Assembly: GCF_047511655.1 (NCBI RefSeq)
Contig: NC_133386.1
Coordinates: forward strand, 179,201,146 to 179,265,145
Origin: Castor canadensis
Lineage: Eukaryota > Chordata > Mammalia > Rodentia > Castoridae
Length of the DNA: 64,000 nucleotides
Direction: 5' to 3'
Part shown: positions 1 through 9,250 of the stretch, in pieces
Numbering within the stretch: position 1 is the first letter of the stretch
Layout: each line of letters starts with the position of its first letter
Program-made: the position numbers and the translations under genes
Notes under the pieces: model-generated
Database searches by the model: none
The model's input: the letters and a program-made list of their open reading frames with translations, nothing else
Told to the model about the DNA's origin: nothing

Positions 1-149
1 ATGAATTACTTGGTAATTCATATAAAGGTAGGTTCAACACATATACAGAGATGCTTACTCACTAGAGATGAGGGGACAATCCTTTTCTACTTTACAGCCA
101 ATAGAAAGTTAAGGATGAGAAAGGTTGACATTGCAAACAAGGATGTACC

Positions 150-384
150 TGAGGGAACAAGATACACCATACACAATTGCTGGTAGGAATGTAAATGCCG
201 CAGTTATTCTGGAAGGCATTTACACCTGATCACCTATTCCTGGGTAGATAGCAAATAGAAATTCTAGCATCAATCAATGTGGAATACTCAAGAATGAGTT
301 TTACAGAAATGTTCAAGGAAACAGAAAGTTTAAGGCAATCTAGATGTCTCCATCACCAGGGAATTTGTAAAAAAAAAAAAAACC
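150..384 (+). mobile_element. Possible very old L1 3' fragment
   Basis: The text around 170-200 (attgctggtaggaatgtaaa) resembles the late ORF2 part of ancient mammalian L1, and 275-360 contains further weak L1-like words followed by a 14-base A run. Bases 1-149 show nothing recognisable. The match is weak and could be chance. The open frame at 1-186 has no recognised protein similarity. Confidence 0.3.
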
Positions 385-1096
385 TAATTTCTTTTTTACC
401 GTGATTTTGTCAAATACTTTCTCTGCATCTATTCAAATGATCATGTTTTCTCTCCATTATTCTGTTGATGTGGTAAGTTAAGTTGACTTTTTTGCAAATG
501 TTAACCCAATCTTATGTCACTTGGATAAACCCTATTTGAGCATTATATATTTTCCTTGTTATGTGTTGCTTGATTTGATTTGCTAAAGTATTGCTAATGG
601 TTTTTTAACCTATACCTATGAAGGACATAAACCTATTATTTTCTTATAATATTGTTGTCTGGTTTAAGGACCAATGTTATACTATACTTATAAAACTTGC
701 TAGAAAATTGGTGTTGTTTATTTTTAAATATTCTATCTAGGCTTGAAATTCTCTTTATTAGAACAATTTGAATTAGAAATTCAATATTATCCTTTGAAAC
801 TGTACTTTTTGATCAATATAATATTTACTCTTATCTTTAGTATTTATCTCCTTATAATTTTTGTTTTATTTTAAGTTTATTAAGTAGAGTTTATGTCATT
901 GATTTTAAACATTTCTTCCTTTCTAGTGTACATGTTTACAGCTACAAATTCTCCCTTGTAACCCACAAATTTTAATATGTTGTAGTTAATTGCCATTCAG
1001 TTAAATATTTTCTTTGTTTTCCTGGTGATTATTACATCTTTGGCACATGAGTTACTTAGAAATGTGTTTTCCATTAACAAATATGCAGAGATTTCC
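385..1096 (-). mobile_element. Old L1 (L1M-like), minus strand, segment 1 of the split host
   Basis: Read on the minus strand this is degenerate L1 ORF2 sequence. The plus strand shows the usual antisense wording of old L1, such as acttggataaaccctatttg and a later stretch matching the loop between endonuclease and reverse transcriptase. It has many stops and indels, so it is non-coding. It is interrupted at 1097 by a younger L1 and resumes at 5465, which gives the order of insertion. Confidence 0.72.
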
Positions 1097-1110
1097 AGAT
1101 ATGTTTCTTT
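1097..1110. repeat. Target-site duplication, left copy (young L1)
   Basis: agatatgtttcttt is repeated exactly at 5465-5478, on the other side of the young L1. The copy lies beside the poly(T) that marks the L1 tail on the minus strand. Confidence 0.85.
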
Positions 1111-3217
1111 TTTTATTCTCAGTTTGTTCCTTGTTGATGTATAGAAAAGCTAATGATTTTTATAATGATTTTTGTAAGTTGATTTTGTATCCTGCCATCT
1201 TGCTGTTAATGGTGTCTAGGAGTTTTGGGGTAGAGTTTTTTGGGTCTTTAAGGTATAGGATCATATTGTCTGCAAATAGGGATATTTTGACAGTTTCTTT
1301 TCCTATTTGTATTCCTTTTATTTCCTCTACTTGCTTGATTGCTCTGGCTAGGAATTCCAGGACTATGTTGAATAGGAGTGGGGACAGTGGTCACCCTTGT
1401 CTCAATCCTGATTTTAGGGGAAATGGTTTCAGTTCTTCACCATTAACTATGATGTTGGCTATAGGTCTGTCATATATAGCTTTTATAATGTTGAGGTGCT
1501 TTCCTTCTATTCCTAGTTTTCTTAGAGCTTTTATCATGAAGTGGTGTTGGATCTTGTTGAAGGCTTTTTCTGTGTCTATTGAGATGATGAAGTGGCTTTT
1601 GTCTTTGCTTCTATTAGTGTGCTGTATTACATTTACAGATTTGTATATGTTGAACCACCCCTGCATCCCTGGGATGAAGTCAACTTGGACATGGGTAATG
1701 ATTCTGATGTGTTGTTGGATTTGGTTTGCCATTACTTTATTGAGGATTTTTGCATCGATGTTCATTAAGGAGATTGGACTATAGTTCTCCTTTTTGGAGA
1801 TGTCTTTGGTTTGGGGATGAGTTTAATACTGGTTTCATAAAATGAGTTAGGCAGTTTTCTTTCCCTTTCTATTTCATGGAACGGTTTAAGGAGGGTTGGT
1901 ATTAGTTCTTCCTTTATAGTCTGATAGAATTCATGAGAGAATCTATCAGGTCCTGGACTTTTCTCTTTTGAGAGACTCTTGATTGCTCCTTCAATTTCAT
2001 TTTGGATTATCGATCTATTCAAGTGATTAGTGTCTTCTTAGTTCAATTTTGGATGGTCATAAATATCTAGAAATGTGTCCATTTCTTCAAGATTTTCAAA
2101 TTTATTAGAATATAGTTCTTAAAGTAGTCTCTGATGATTTCCTGGGTTTCTGTGGTGTTTGTTATTATCTCCCCTTAGCATTTTGATTTTACTAATTTGG
2201 GTTTTTTTCTCTCCTCATTTTAGTCAGGTTTGCCAGGGATTTGTCAATCTTGTTTATTTTTTTAAAGAATCAACTTTTTGTTTCATTGATTCTTTGTATG
2301 GTTTTTTTGTTTGTTTCTATTTCATTGGCTTCAGCTCTTATTTTTATTATTTCTCTCCTTCTGTTTGTTTTGTGATTTGCTTGTTCTTGTTTTTCTAAGA
2401 GTTTGAGATGCAGCATTAGGTCAATGATTTGAGACCTGTCTTTTTAATATATGCACTCATGGCTATAAACTTTCCTCTCAGGACTGTCCTTGCTGTCCCA
2501 TAGGTTCTGGTAGGTTGTGTTTTCATTTTCTTTAACTTCCAGGAACTTTTTAATTTCCTCTTTTATTTCATCAATGACCCATTGATCATTGGGCAATGTG
2601 TTGTTCAGCTTCCAACTGTTTGCATGTTTTTTACTTTTGTTTTTATTGTTGAGTTCTAGTTTTAATGCATTGTGATCAGATAAAATGCATGGGATTATTT
2701 CTATTTTCTTATATTTGCTAAGTCTTGCTTTGTGCCCTAAGATATGATCAATTTTGGAGACGGTTCCATGTGCTGCTGAGAAGAATGTATATTGTGCAGA
2801 ATTTGATGAAATATTCTGTAGACATTGGCTAAGTCTATTTGATCTAGGTGTGATTTAGATCTAACATTTATTGATTGATTTTTTGTTTGGATGATCTATC
2901 TATTGGTGATGGGGGGTATTAAAGTCTCCCACTACCACTGTGTTGGAGTCTATATATGCTTTTAGGTCCTTAAGAGTATGTTTGATGAAACTGGGTGCAT
3001 TGATGTGGGTACATATAGGTTGATAATTGTTATTTCCTTTTGGTGTATTTCTCCCTTTATTAGTATGGAATGTCCTTCTTTATGTCATTTGATCAATGTA
3101 GGTTTTAAGTCTACTTTGTCCATTGGCTTGGTAAATCTTCTTCCAGCTTTTCACCCTAAGCCAGTGCTTGTTTCTGCCAATGATAGGTATTGATATGTAT
3201 GTAGTGATTCCTGTCAT
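1111..3217 (-). pseudogene. L1 ORF2 (endonuclease/reverse transcriptase) remnant, 3'-truncated
   Basis: ORF2p nicks target DNA and reverse-transcribes L1 RNA onto it. The start near 3217 reads MTGITTYISIP. The endonuclease region (3200-2500) is frame-broken. The reverse-transcriptase region is clearer: [20 protein letters not shown] at 2022-1765, then, after a frame change near 1765, [20 protein letters not shown] to LKSGLRQG at 1765-1391. The next codon is TGA at 1393-1391, where the family has Cys (RQGCPLSP). The catalytic FADD box reads FADNMILY at 1276-1253, so the second Asp codon is AAT. The sequence ends soon after, so roughly the C-terminal 40% is absent. Confidence 0.88.
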
Positions 3218-3332
3218 TTAGTTGTTATTGTTTTTTGAGGGTTTGATTGTGTGCAGCTAAGACAATGTTACTCTCTACTTTCTTGCCTTTTCTTTTCCTG
3301 TGGTTTGGTACTGCCTGTCCTGTCATGGTTTT

Positions 3333-4455
3333 TTATGCTTTCATTTTCTGTGTGCAGGATTCTCTGAAGAATCTTTTGTAGTTGGTGGTTATACATTGTT
3401 TTAGTTTCTGCTTATCATGGAAGACTTTTATTGCTCCATCTATTTTGAATGATTGTTTTGATGGGTAGAGTATCCTAGGGTTGAAGTTATTTTCATTCAG
3501 TGCCTGGAAGACCTCACTCCATGCTCTTCTTGCTTTTAAGGTTTCCGTTGAGAAATCTGCTCTGATTTTGATGGGTTTACCTTTGTACATTATTTTTTTT
3601 TTCTCTTACAGCCTTCAATATTCTTTCTCTATTTTCTGTGCTTGTTGTTTAAATGATAATATGTTGTGGAGTAGTTCTATTTTGGTCAAGTCTGTTTGGT
3701 GTCCTGGAGGCTTCCTGTAACTGAATAGGCATAGTTTTCTCTAAATTTGGAGAATTTTCTGTTATTTTTTGTTGAATATATTACAAATTCCTTTTGCTTG
3801 TACGTCTTCTCCTTCTTCAATACCCATGCTTCTCAGATTTGGTCTTTTGATGGAGTCAGTAAGTTCTTGCATATTCCTTTCACTGGTTTTGAGCTGTTTG
3901 TGTAATAGCTCTTCAGTTTTTTCTTTAATTTCCATTTCATCTTCAAGTTCTTATATTCTGTCTTCTGCTTGTTCTAGTCTGCTGGCATGGCCTTCCATTG
4001 TGTTTTGTATTTCTGTTTCTTTTTTTTCTGAGGTTTTCCATATCATGGGTCATGTCCTCTTTAATATTGTCAATTTTTGTCCTTAATTCACTTATCTCTC
4101 TACTTATTGTGTTCTCTGTTTCACTTTGGTATTTATTTAGGTGTCCTATGTGTTACACTTATTTGTTTTTGTTTCTTCTCATATTGTTTGCTTTTATTGT
4201 CTTGAAATTTTGAGTGCCTCCTGTACATTTTGGTTGACCCTATCTAGTAACATCTCCATGAAATTCTCAGCGATTTCTTGCAGGATTTCTTCTTTCAGGG
4301 TGTTCCTCTTGGCTTCATTGTGTTCTTTGGGATAGTCTATCTTTGTTTTGTTAGGGCCTGGAACTGGGTATCCATTTTCTTAATTTCCCTCTGATTCCTG
4401 TAAGAATTTATTTTGGGGGAGGAGAATGGTTTCCACTCCTTTTCTGTCTTCCCAT
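3333..4455 (-). pseudogene. L1 ORF1 (RNA-binding chaperone) remnant
   Basis: L1 ORF1p is a trimeric coiled-coil RNA-binding protein that packages L1 RNA in the cytoplasm. The candidate start at 4455 gives MGRQKRSGNHSPPPK and then a stop, so the N-terminal part continues in another frame (about 4490-4337, ending ...FQALTKQR). Next comes a degenerate Glu/Lys-rich coiled-coil stretch with several stops (about 4310-3900), then RRM-like wording (PNLRSMGI, about 3840). The best preserved part is the C-terminal domain at 3590-3333: MYKGKPIKIRADFSTETL followed by ARRAWSEVFQALNE. That block matches the family's conserved C-terminal domain. At least two frameshifts or stops make it non-functional. Confidence 0.85.
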
Positions 4456-5464
4456 CACTCCACTTGTTGCTGTTACTGTCCCTGTTCTGTGTGTAATTAG
4501 TATTAGGTACCTTACAATAGTAAAAGTAATGAGATCTAGAAGGAAAAACTAAGAAGAAAAACAGAGAAGAGAAAGAAAAGAAAAAAAATAGAGGAGCAAA
4601 GAAATTAACAGGGAGAGATGGTGTACTAACCAACAGTGAACTAAAGAAGCATTCAGAAAAAAAGAAGAAAAAAGAAAAATAAATAAAAAATAAAAAAATT
4701 AAATTAAATAAAATTTTAAAAATCCCAGGTTCAGGAGCAATGAAGTTTCAGTCTTAGTAGTTCTGAGGTTACTCCTTCAGCACCCAGTACTGGTGTTGGT
4801 ATTTAAGCAGTAGCTCTGTCATAGCCTCATCAGGTGTTTGGATCAGGAAACAGCTTTGTCCTGTTTCAGGTAGCAGCTCATCTGCCGCCTACTGTCAGCC
4901 ATCTACTATTTTTGGCTTTGTTTACTAAAGGTTCAGTGGAGAACAGCTAGTTGCTCTTCCTCCTTTCCTAGTGGAGGGGTGTGCCTGCTGACTACTGCAG
5001 GCTTTGTTTACTAAAAGTTCCCATGGAGACAGCTCCTTGTCCCTCCCTCCTTCCCCAGTGCACTCAGAGCACCCTGCCCCATCTGCTATATGTCCTCTCA
5101 GTTCTTTGTTTATTATTCAGGGTTTTTTGGGGTTTGTTTCTTTTTTTGCCTGGCAGGGGTCAGTCTGTCCAGGGGACTGTGCTGGTTTATCGCAGGGGTG
5201 GCTGTGGGAGTACCTGTACCACTTAATTTGTTCAACTGTTGGTCTGTGTCTCCCAAGCAGATTTGGAGCTGGCATCTGGCAGCACTGGAGCCCTCCTGGT
5301 TTCTCAGTGTAACATGGTATGGAGAAGCTTTTTGTGGGCTGGGGGTTTGTGATGTCAGATTTTTGCTTCTTTTTGGTGGTGTTTTTCTGCCAAGTGTGGC
5401 TCCAGTGTTTCAGCAAGATTTTTTATTTACGGAGCTCACCAGTCACCATCTTGGATCTCCCCCT
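4456..5464 (-). promoter_or_regulatory. L1 5' untranslated region (internal promoter region)
   Basis: This is the part of the young L1 upstream of the first ORF1 start candidate (the CAT at 4453-4455 on the plus strand). It is richer in G+C than its surroundings. It begins with an L1-type 5' terminus and holds no long sense frame. In L1 this region carries the internal RNA polymerase II promoter; activity here is not shown. An A/purine-rich stretch at 4550-4720 lies just upstream of ORF1. Confidence 0.6.
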
Positions 5465-5478
5465 AGATATGTTTCTTT
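5465..5478. repeat. Target-site duplication, right copy (young L1)
   Basis: This is an exact copy of 1097-1110 directly next to the L1 5' end. It also belongs to the old L1 host sequence, which resumes here. Confidence 0.85.
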
Positions 5479-5607
5479 CAATTTTCATGTTCATTGAGTT
5501 GTGGTTACATAGCACACTCTGAATTACATAAATGAGTTTAAATTTATTTAAACCTGTTTTATGACTCAGCATATGATCTTTTCAAAATAAATGTGCTAGG
5601 TGAGTTC
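5465..5607 (-). mobile_element. Old L1 host, segment 2
   Basis: Antisense L1 ORF2 wording continues directly from segment 1 (atgactcagcatatgatctt corresponds to the endonuclease-to-RT linker of old L1). This confirms one host element split by the young L1. Confidence 0.65.
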
Positions 5608-5611
5608 AAAA

Positions 5612-5905
5612 AAAATATGTGGCAGAACAGGTCCTGTCTGAGGCGATGGTACCCATTGGAGGGAAGGATGTGGAGAAAGGGTGTAGAAGGGTAAATATGG
5701 TGCAAATACTTTATTTCACCATATTTCATACACATGTATGGAAGTGAAAAAATGATAGCTGTTGAAACTGTTCCAAAAATGAGGGGAGGAAGGTAAAAGA
5801 GAATGATGGAGGGAGTGAATTCAACTATAATTTATTTTTCTGTATTATAACTTTAGTAAATGCTACAGTGTACCCTCAACACAATAAAAATGATATAAAC
5901 AAAAA
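5612..5905 (+). mobile_element. L1 3'-UTR-type fragment
   Basis: It starts with ggcagaacaggtcctgtctg, close to the 3' UTR of the L1 at 32.6 kb. It ends in wording shared with 21.93-22.04 kb and, in reverse, with 32.85-33.31 kb: gtgaattcaactat, then tgtaccctcaacacaataa and an A-rich tail. It is non-coding and lies inside the old L1 host in the opposite orientation. Confidence 0.6.
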
Positions 5906-5917
5906 TTAATTAATTAC

Positions 5918-6400
5918 TCAATAAAAAGTAATGTGGATTCTGCAGCTGTCCATCATGATGATCATGTTGGATGTGTTTGCAGTGCTGTTTGAAGCTATAG
6001 CTTTTTTTTCTGTAACTTTACTTTTCTCCTTACTGAGAGAAGAATACTGAAATCTGGAACTGTAATTCTCAAATTGTCTCTCTCCTTTCATTTCCATCAG
6101 TTTTGCTTTACATACTTTGAAGCAGTTGGGTCCAATATGTTTTGTGTTGTTTTCTCTTAGTACATTAACCATTCTATAATTATAAAAGATTCTTTTTTTA
6201 TCTCAGTAACAATCATTACTCTGAAGAATATTTCTTATGATATCAATATGGTAACTCTATCTTTCTTATTTTTAGTGTTTCATCTTTTTAATTTTAACCT
6301 GTCTGTATCTTTACATTTAATGTGCACTCTTGCAAACAGTATATAGTTGGGTTTTGTTTTTATATAATCTCAGAATCTCTAGGGTTTTTTTTTTTTTTTT
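5918..6400 (-). mobile_element. Old L1 host, segment 3
   Basis: The antisense endonuclease-region text of old L1 continues (atcagttttgctttacatac; aacagtatatagttgggttt). It is heavily decayed. It ends at a 20-base T run where a composite SINE follows. Confidence 0.68.
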
Positions 6401-6424
6401 TTTAGTTGAAGTGGTCTAAAATAC

Positions 6425-6763
6425 TTATGTAGACTGGGCACAGTGGCTCATTTCTGTAATCCTACCTATTTGGGAAATGGAGAGAGGAAGGATTGCAGTG
6501 CAAGGCTAGCCCTAGGAAAAAAGTTGCTGAGACCCCATCTCAACCAGTGGCTGGGCATGGTCATACACATCCATCATTTCAGCTACAGGAAAGCAAAAAT
6601 AGGAGGATGGTAGTCCAGGACAGCCATTGTAAAAGTGAGATCCTGTCTGAAAAAAATAACAACTCAAAAAGGGCTGAAAGAGGGTAAAGTGGTAGAGCAC
6701 CTGCCTAGCAAGTGCAAGGTCCTGAGTTCAAAACCCTAATACTGTCAAAAGAAAAAATAACTA
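6425..6763 (+). mobile_element. Composite SINE: two 7SL-like units plus ID-like tRNA unit
   Basis: Unit 1 starts with gactgggcacagtggctcat, a 7SL-type left end. Unit 2 restarts at ggctgggcatggtcatac (about 6550). The last unit (about 6665-6745) has tRNA-type box A and box B words (agtggtagagcacctgcc; gagttcaaaaccc) and an A-rich tail. The same three-unit order recurs at 27.1 and 47.5 kb. Confidence 0.8.
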
Positions 6764-6774
6764 AAATAGTTATG

Positions 6775-7240
6775 TATATAGTTGATTTTATACTGAGTGT
6801 GGATTTTTTGTACTGATTATTTCATATTCTTTATTTCTCTCCTTTCCTGTTTTTATTTTAAATAATTAAGCAATGTTTTATCAATCTACATTGTCTGATG
6901 TTTTATTAGCTAAAACTGGCCCCTGCCAGTTTCAGTGGTTTCTTAAGAATTTAAAATACATGTCTTTAATGTATCACAGTCTATCATCAAATAATAAACC
7001 ACTTCTGTTAACAATAAACTTACAAAGTGTACTTCTATTTTCAGTCTTCACATTCTTTCTGTATTTTGTCCTACTTTTTATTTCTACACATATTATAAGC
7101 ATATAAATTCATTTTTATTATTTTTTCTTTCATAGTTGAGTATCATTCAAATAGGTTTAAAAAAGGGGGGAAACATTTTAATGTACCCATTTGTGTTACT
7201 ATTCTTTCCTTTATAGAGATCCTGATTTCCATCTAAAATT
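6775..7240 (-). mobile_element. Old L1 host, segment 4
   Basis: The antisense text (catgtctttaatgtatcaca; gtctatcatcaaataata) fits the upstream part of old L1 and follows segment 3 in order across the SINE. Confidence 0.58.
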
Positions 7241-7247
7241 TTCCTTT

Positions 7248-7335
7248 TGTTTGTTTGTGATACTGGAGATCAAACTCATGGCCTCATGCATGCTAGACCA
7301 GTGCTCTGCCACTGAGTCACACTCCCAGCCTTTCC
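7248..7335 (-). mobile_element. ID-type SINE (tRNA-derived)
   Basis: Read on the minus strand it has ggctgggagtgtgactcagt, then box-A-like and box-B-like words, and an A-rich tail seen here as the T-rich run at 7236-7252. It lies inside the old L1 host. Confidence 0.75.
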
Positions 7336-7690
7336 ATCTGGTCTCACCTTCACCATAAGACTTTCCATTAGCATTTCATGTAGTACAGATCTACTGGTGT
7401 GAAATTCTTTGTTTTTCTGAAAATATCATCTGTGGGTTTTCATTATGTTCATATTTGAAGACTATTTCTACTCTAAGATTCTAAGTTTTTTTTTTCATTA
7501 AGTGCTTTAAAGTTGAAATTTTATTGTCTTCTGGCTTGCATTTTTTGAATATATAGAAATATTCTTATTAACTATTCCCATGCACATTAAGTATCTGACT
7601 GTTTTTAGTATTTTCTCTTTAAGTTCTTTTCAGTAGTTTGTTCAGAACATGCATTGATTGTTGCTATTTGAGTTAATCTCACCTGGGTTT
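7336..7690 (-). mobile_element. Old L1 host, segment 5
   Basis: Antisense wording such as catttcatgtagtacagatc and tattgtcttctggcttgcat is typical of the 5' part of old mammalian L1. It ends in a T run at 7688-7704. Confidence 0.62.
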
Positions 7691-7712
7691 TTTTTTTTTT
7701 TTTTGAGACCAT

Positions 7713-7912
7713 AAGTGGGTAGTCTAGCTGGGCGCTGGTGGTTCACACCTGTAATCTTCTATACTCAGGAGGCAGAGATCAGGAGGATTGTGGATGGATG
7801 CCAGCCCAGGCAAACAGTTCGTGAGAACCTATCTTGAAAAAAACCATCACAAAAAAGGGCTGGTGGAGTGGCTCAAGGTTAGGCCCTGAGTTGAAAACCT
7901 ACAAACTCAGTT
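7713..7912 (+). mobile_element. B1-ID fused SINE
   Basis: A single 7SL-like unit (agctgggcgctggtggttca, then ggaggcagagatcaggagga) is joined through a short A-rich linker to a shortened ID-like unit starting gggctggtggagtggctcaa. This single-unit fused form is the strongest pointer to a castorimorph rodent. Confidence 0.8.
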
Positions 7913-8480
7913 GTAGAACATGTTTGTGACAGTGTAACTACTCTATGGAATGTGGGGAAAGAGAGAGGAAAAAAAGAGAATGATAGAGCAACAGTAATAT
8001 CGTATACCACAAGATGTGAAGGTAGAGGATATAAGGATGTGTATTGAAGGCTTTTAAAAAACAGGGAGGGTGGAAGGTAAAGGGGTAAGGGAGAGTGTTT
8101 GAAGGGATTGAACAGACCAAAGTAAAGCACGCACACAGTGGGCACACATTAAGACACTCCTTTGAATGTCAACTTAAATATTAATTACGAAAACCAGGCC
8201 TGTAAAATAGGTACAGTGTGTGTGTGTGTACTTGTGGGAGAGGCAAGTGAAGGAAGGAGATTAAGGTGAGGGTATATGGTTAATGGACTTCATATACCTA
8301 TATAATACAGAACTAGAAAACCTCTTGCAATTGCTTTAGGTGGGGTGAGGAGGGGGCTGAGGGAGAGAGATGATGGGAACAATGTAACCAATGTACAATG
8401 TAAGTCTAATTGGAATTGTCACTATGAAACCCACCCAGTATCACGAATATATCCTAATAAAATTTATTTTTAAAAGACCT
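7913..8480 (+). mobile_element. L1-like 3'-UTR repeat
   Basis: Its last 150 bases share many words with 61.17-61.35 kb (aatgtaac.aatgtacaat; ggaattgtca.tat) and end in a taataaaa-type signal with an A-rich tail. It is non-coding, with a G-rich stretch at 8340-8370 as in other L1 3' UTRs here. Family assignment is inferred from position and style. Confidence 0.55.
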
Positions 8481-8519
8481 AGCACCACAAAAATAAATAA
8501 ATAAGATAAGATAAGTGGG

Positions 8520-9060
8520 TGTTCTACATTTTTTTATAAATTTTGATTGTGGTTGATAAGAACCTTTAGGTTCTTATTCTATCCCAACATTGTGACTCCA
8601 AATTACACAGACGTCAGACCACTTGATACAGTATGAGAAGTCACTGAAACTCTGTTCATTTGTTTTCAGATTTTGGCTTCCACTTGCATCACTTCTTTTG
8701 CCTTTTTCCCCTACTTTACTAGTATTTCATTCTGCAATGAATTATCTGCTCTTAATCCCATGCAGTGTTTTTTCAGACATTATCATCTCTAGACTAATCA
8801 GAATCATTAGGATCCTTTTATGTCTCATTTTTAAATCCTCTAGACTCATTAGGATTCTTTTATATATTCTATTTTTCTATTGAAATTTTTTCCCAATTAT
8901 AAGAATATATAGTTTCCTTTATTCCTTTGAATGTATTTATAATAACTGTTTTAAAGTCCTTATCTGATAATTCTATCATTTCTATAATTTAAGGATTAGT
9001 TTCTATTAAGTTATTTTTCTGCTTCTTCATATCTCTCATGTATTTTAGTTGTTTTACAGA
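8520..9060 (-). mobile_element. Old L1 host, segment 6 (5' region)
   Basis: Text such as ttatctgataattctatcat resembles the antisense 5' end of old L1 and would complete the host element. At 8788-8870 a phrase beginning ctctagact and ending in a T-rich run occurs twice, about 48 bases apart, suggesting a small local duplication. Confidence 0.45.
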
Positions 9061-9169
9061 TATAATGTGTGCTACAGTTTTGTGCAACTGAATTGCATTG
9101 TCTTCCTAAACAGAATGTTAGGTTTTGTTCCAGACAGCAGTACATTTGCTTATAGACAGGTAAATCCCT

Positions 9170-9171
<2 letters not shown>

Positions 9172-9244
<73 letters not shown>

Positions 9245-9250
9245 AGAGAG
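9172..9250. repeat. Compound microsatellite (TG)n-(GA)n
   Basis: About 43 bases of perfect TG repeats are followed by about 37 bases of almost perfect GA repeats. Such tracts are length-variable. Confidence 0.97.

Larger units (their letters stand above)
1111..5464 (-). mobile_element. Young LINE-1, 5' end present, 3' end missing
   Basis: On the minus strand the element starts at 5464 with gggggagatccaagatggtg, an L1-type 5' end. It runs through a 5' UTR (to about 4456), ORF1 (about 4455-3333) and the first half of ORF2 (from about 3217). It then stops at 1111, shortly after the reverse-transcriptase domain, with a short A tail right after gagaat. The rest of ORF2 and the 3' UTR are absent. 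The flanking 14-base duplication shows that this truncated form is the inserted unit and not a later deletion. Both ORFs are broken. Confidence 0.9.

Noticed and set aside
1047-1784. 245-codon open frame on the plus strand
   Set aside because: It is antisense to the L1 reverse transcriptase region; the minus strand gives the recognisable protein. The same applies to 30862-31392 (176 codons), which is antisense to L1 insertion 2.
2159-4335. Several hydrophobic Phe/Leu/Ser-rich frames on the plus strand
   Set aside because: They are reverse reads of A-rich L1 ORF1 and ORF2; poly(A)-biased coding DNA gives Phe/Leu-rich antisense frames.
4981-5522. Overlapping plus-strand frames with Cys and Leu
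   Set aside because: They lie in the L1 5' UTR on the antisense strand, in three phases at once, with no known domain.
7248-7335. Possible functional tRNA gene
   Set aside because: The box A and box B words belong to an ID-type SINE with an A-rich tail; there is no clean cloverleaf. The same reasoning applies to the ID units at 22.5, 29.1, 34.8, 45.7 and 49.4 kb.
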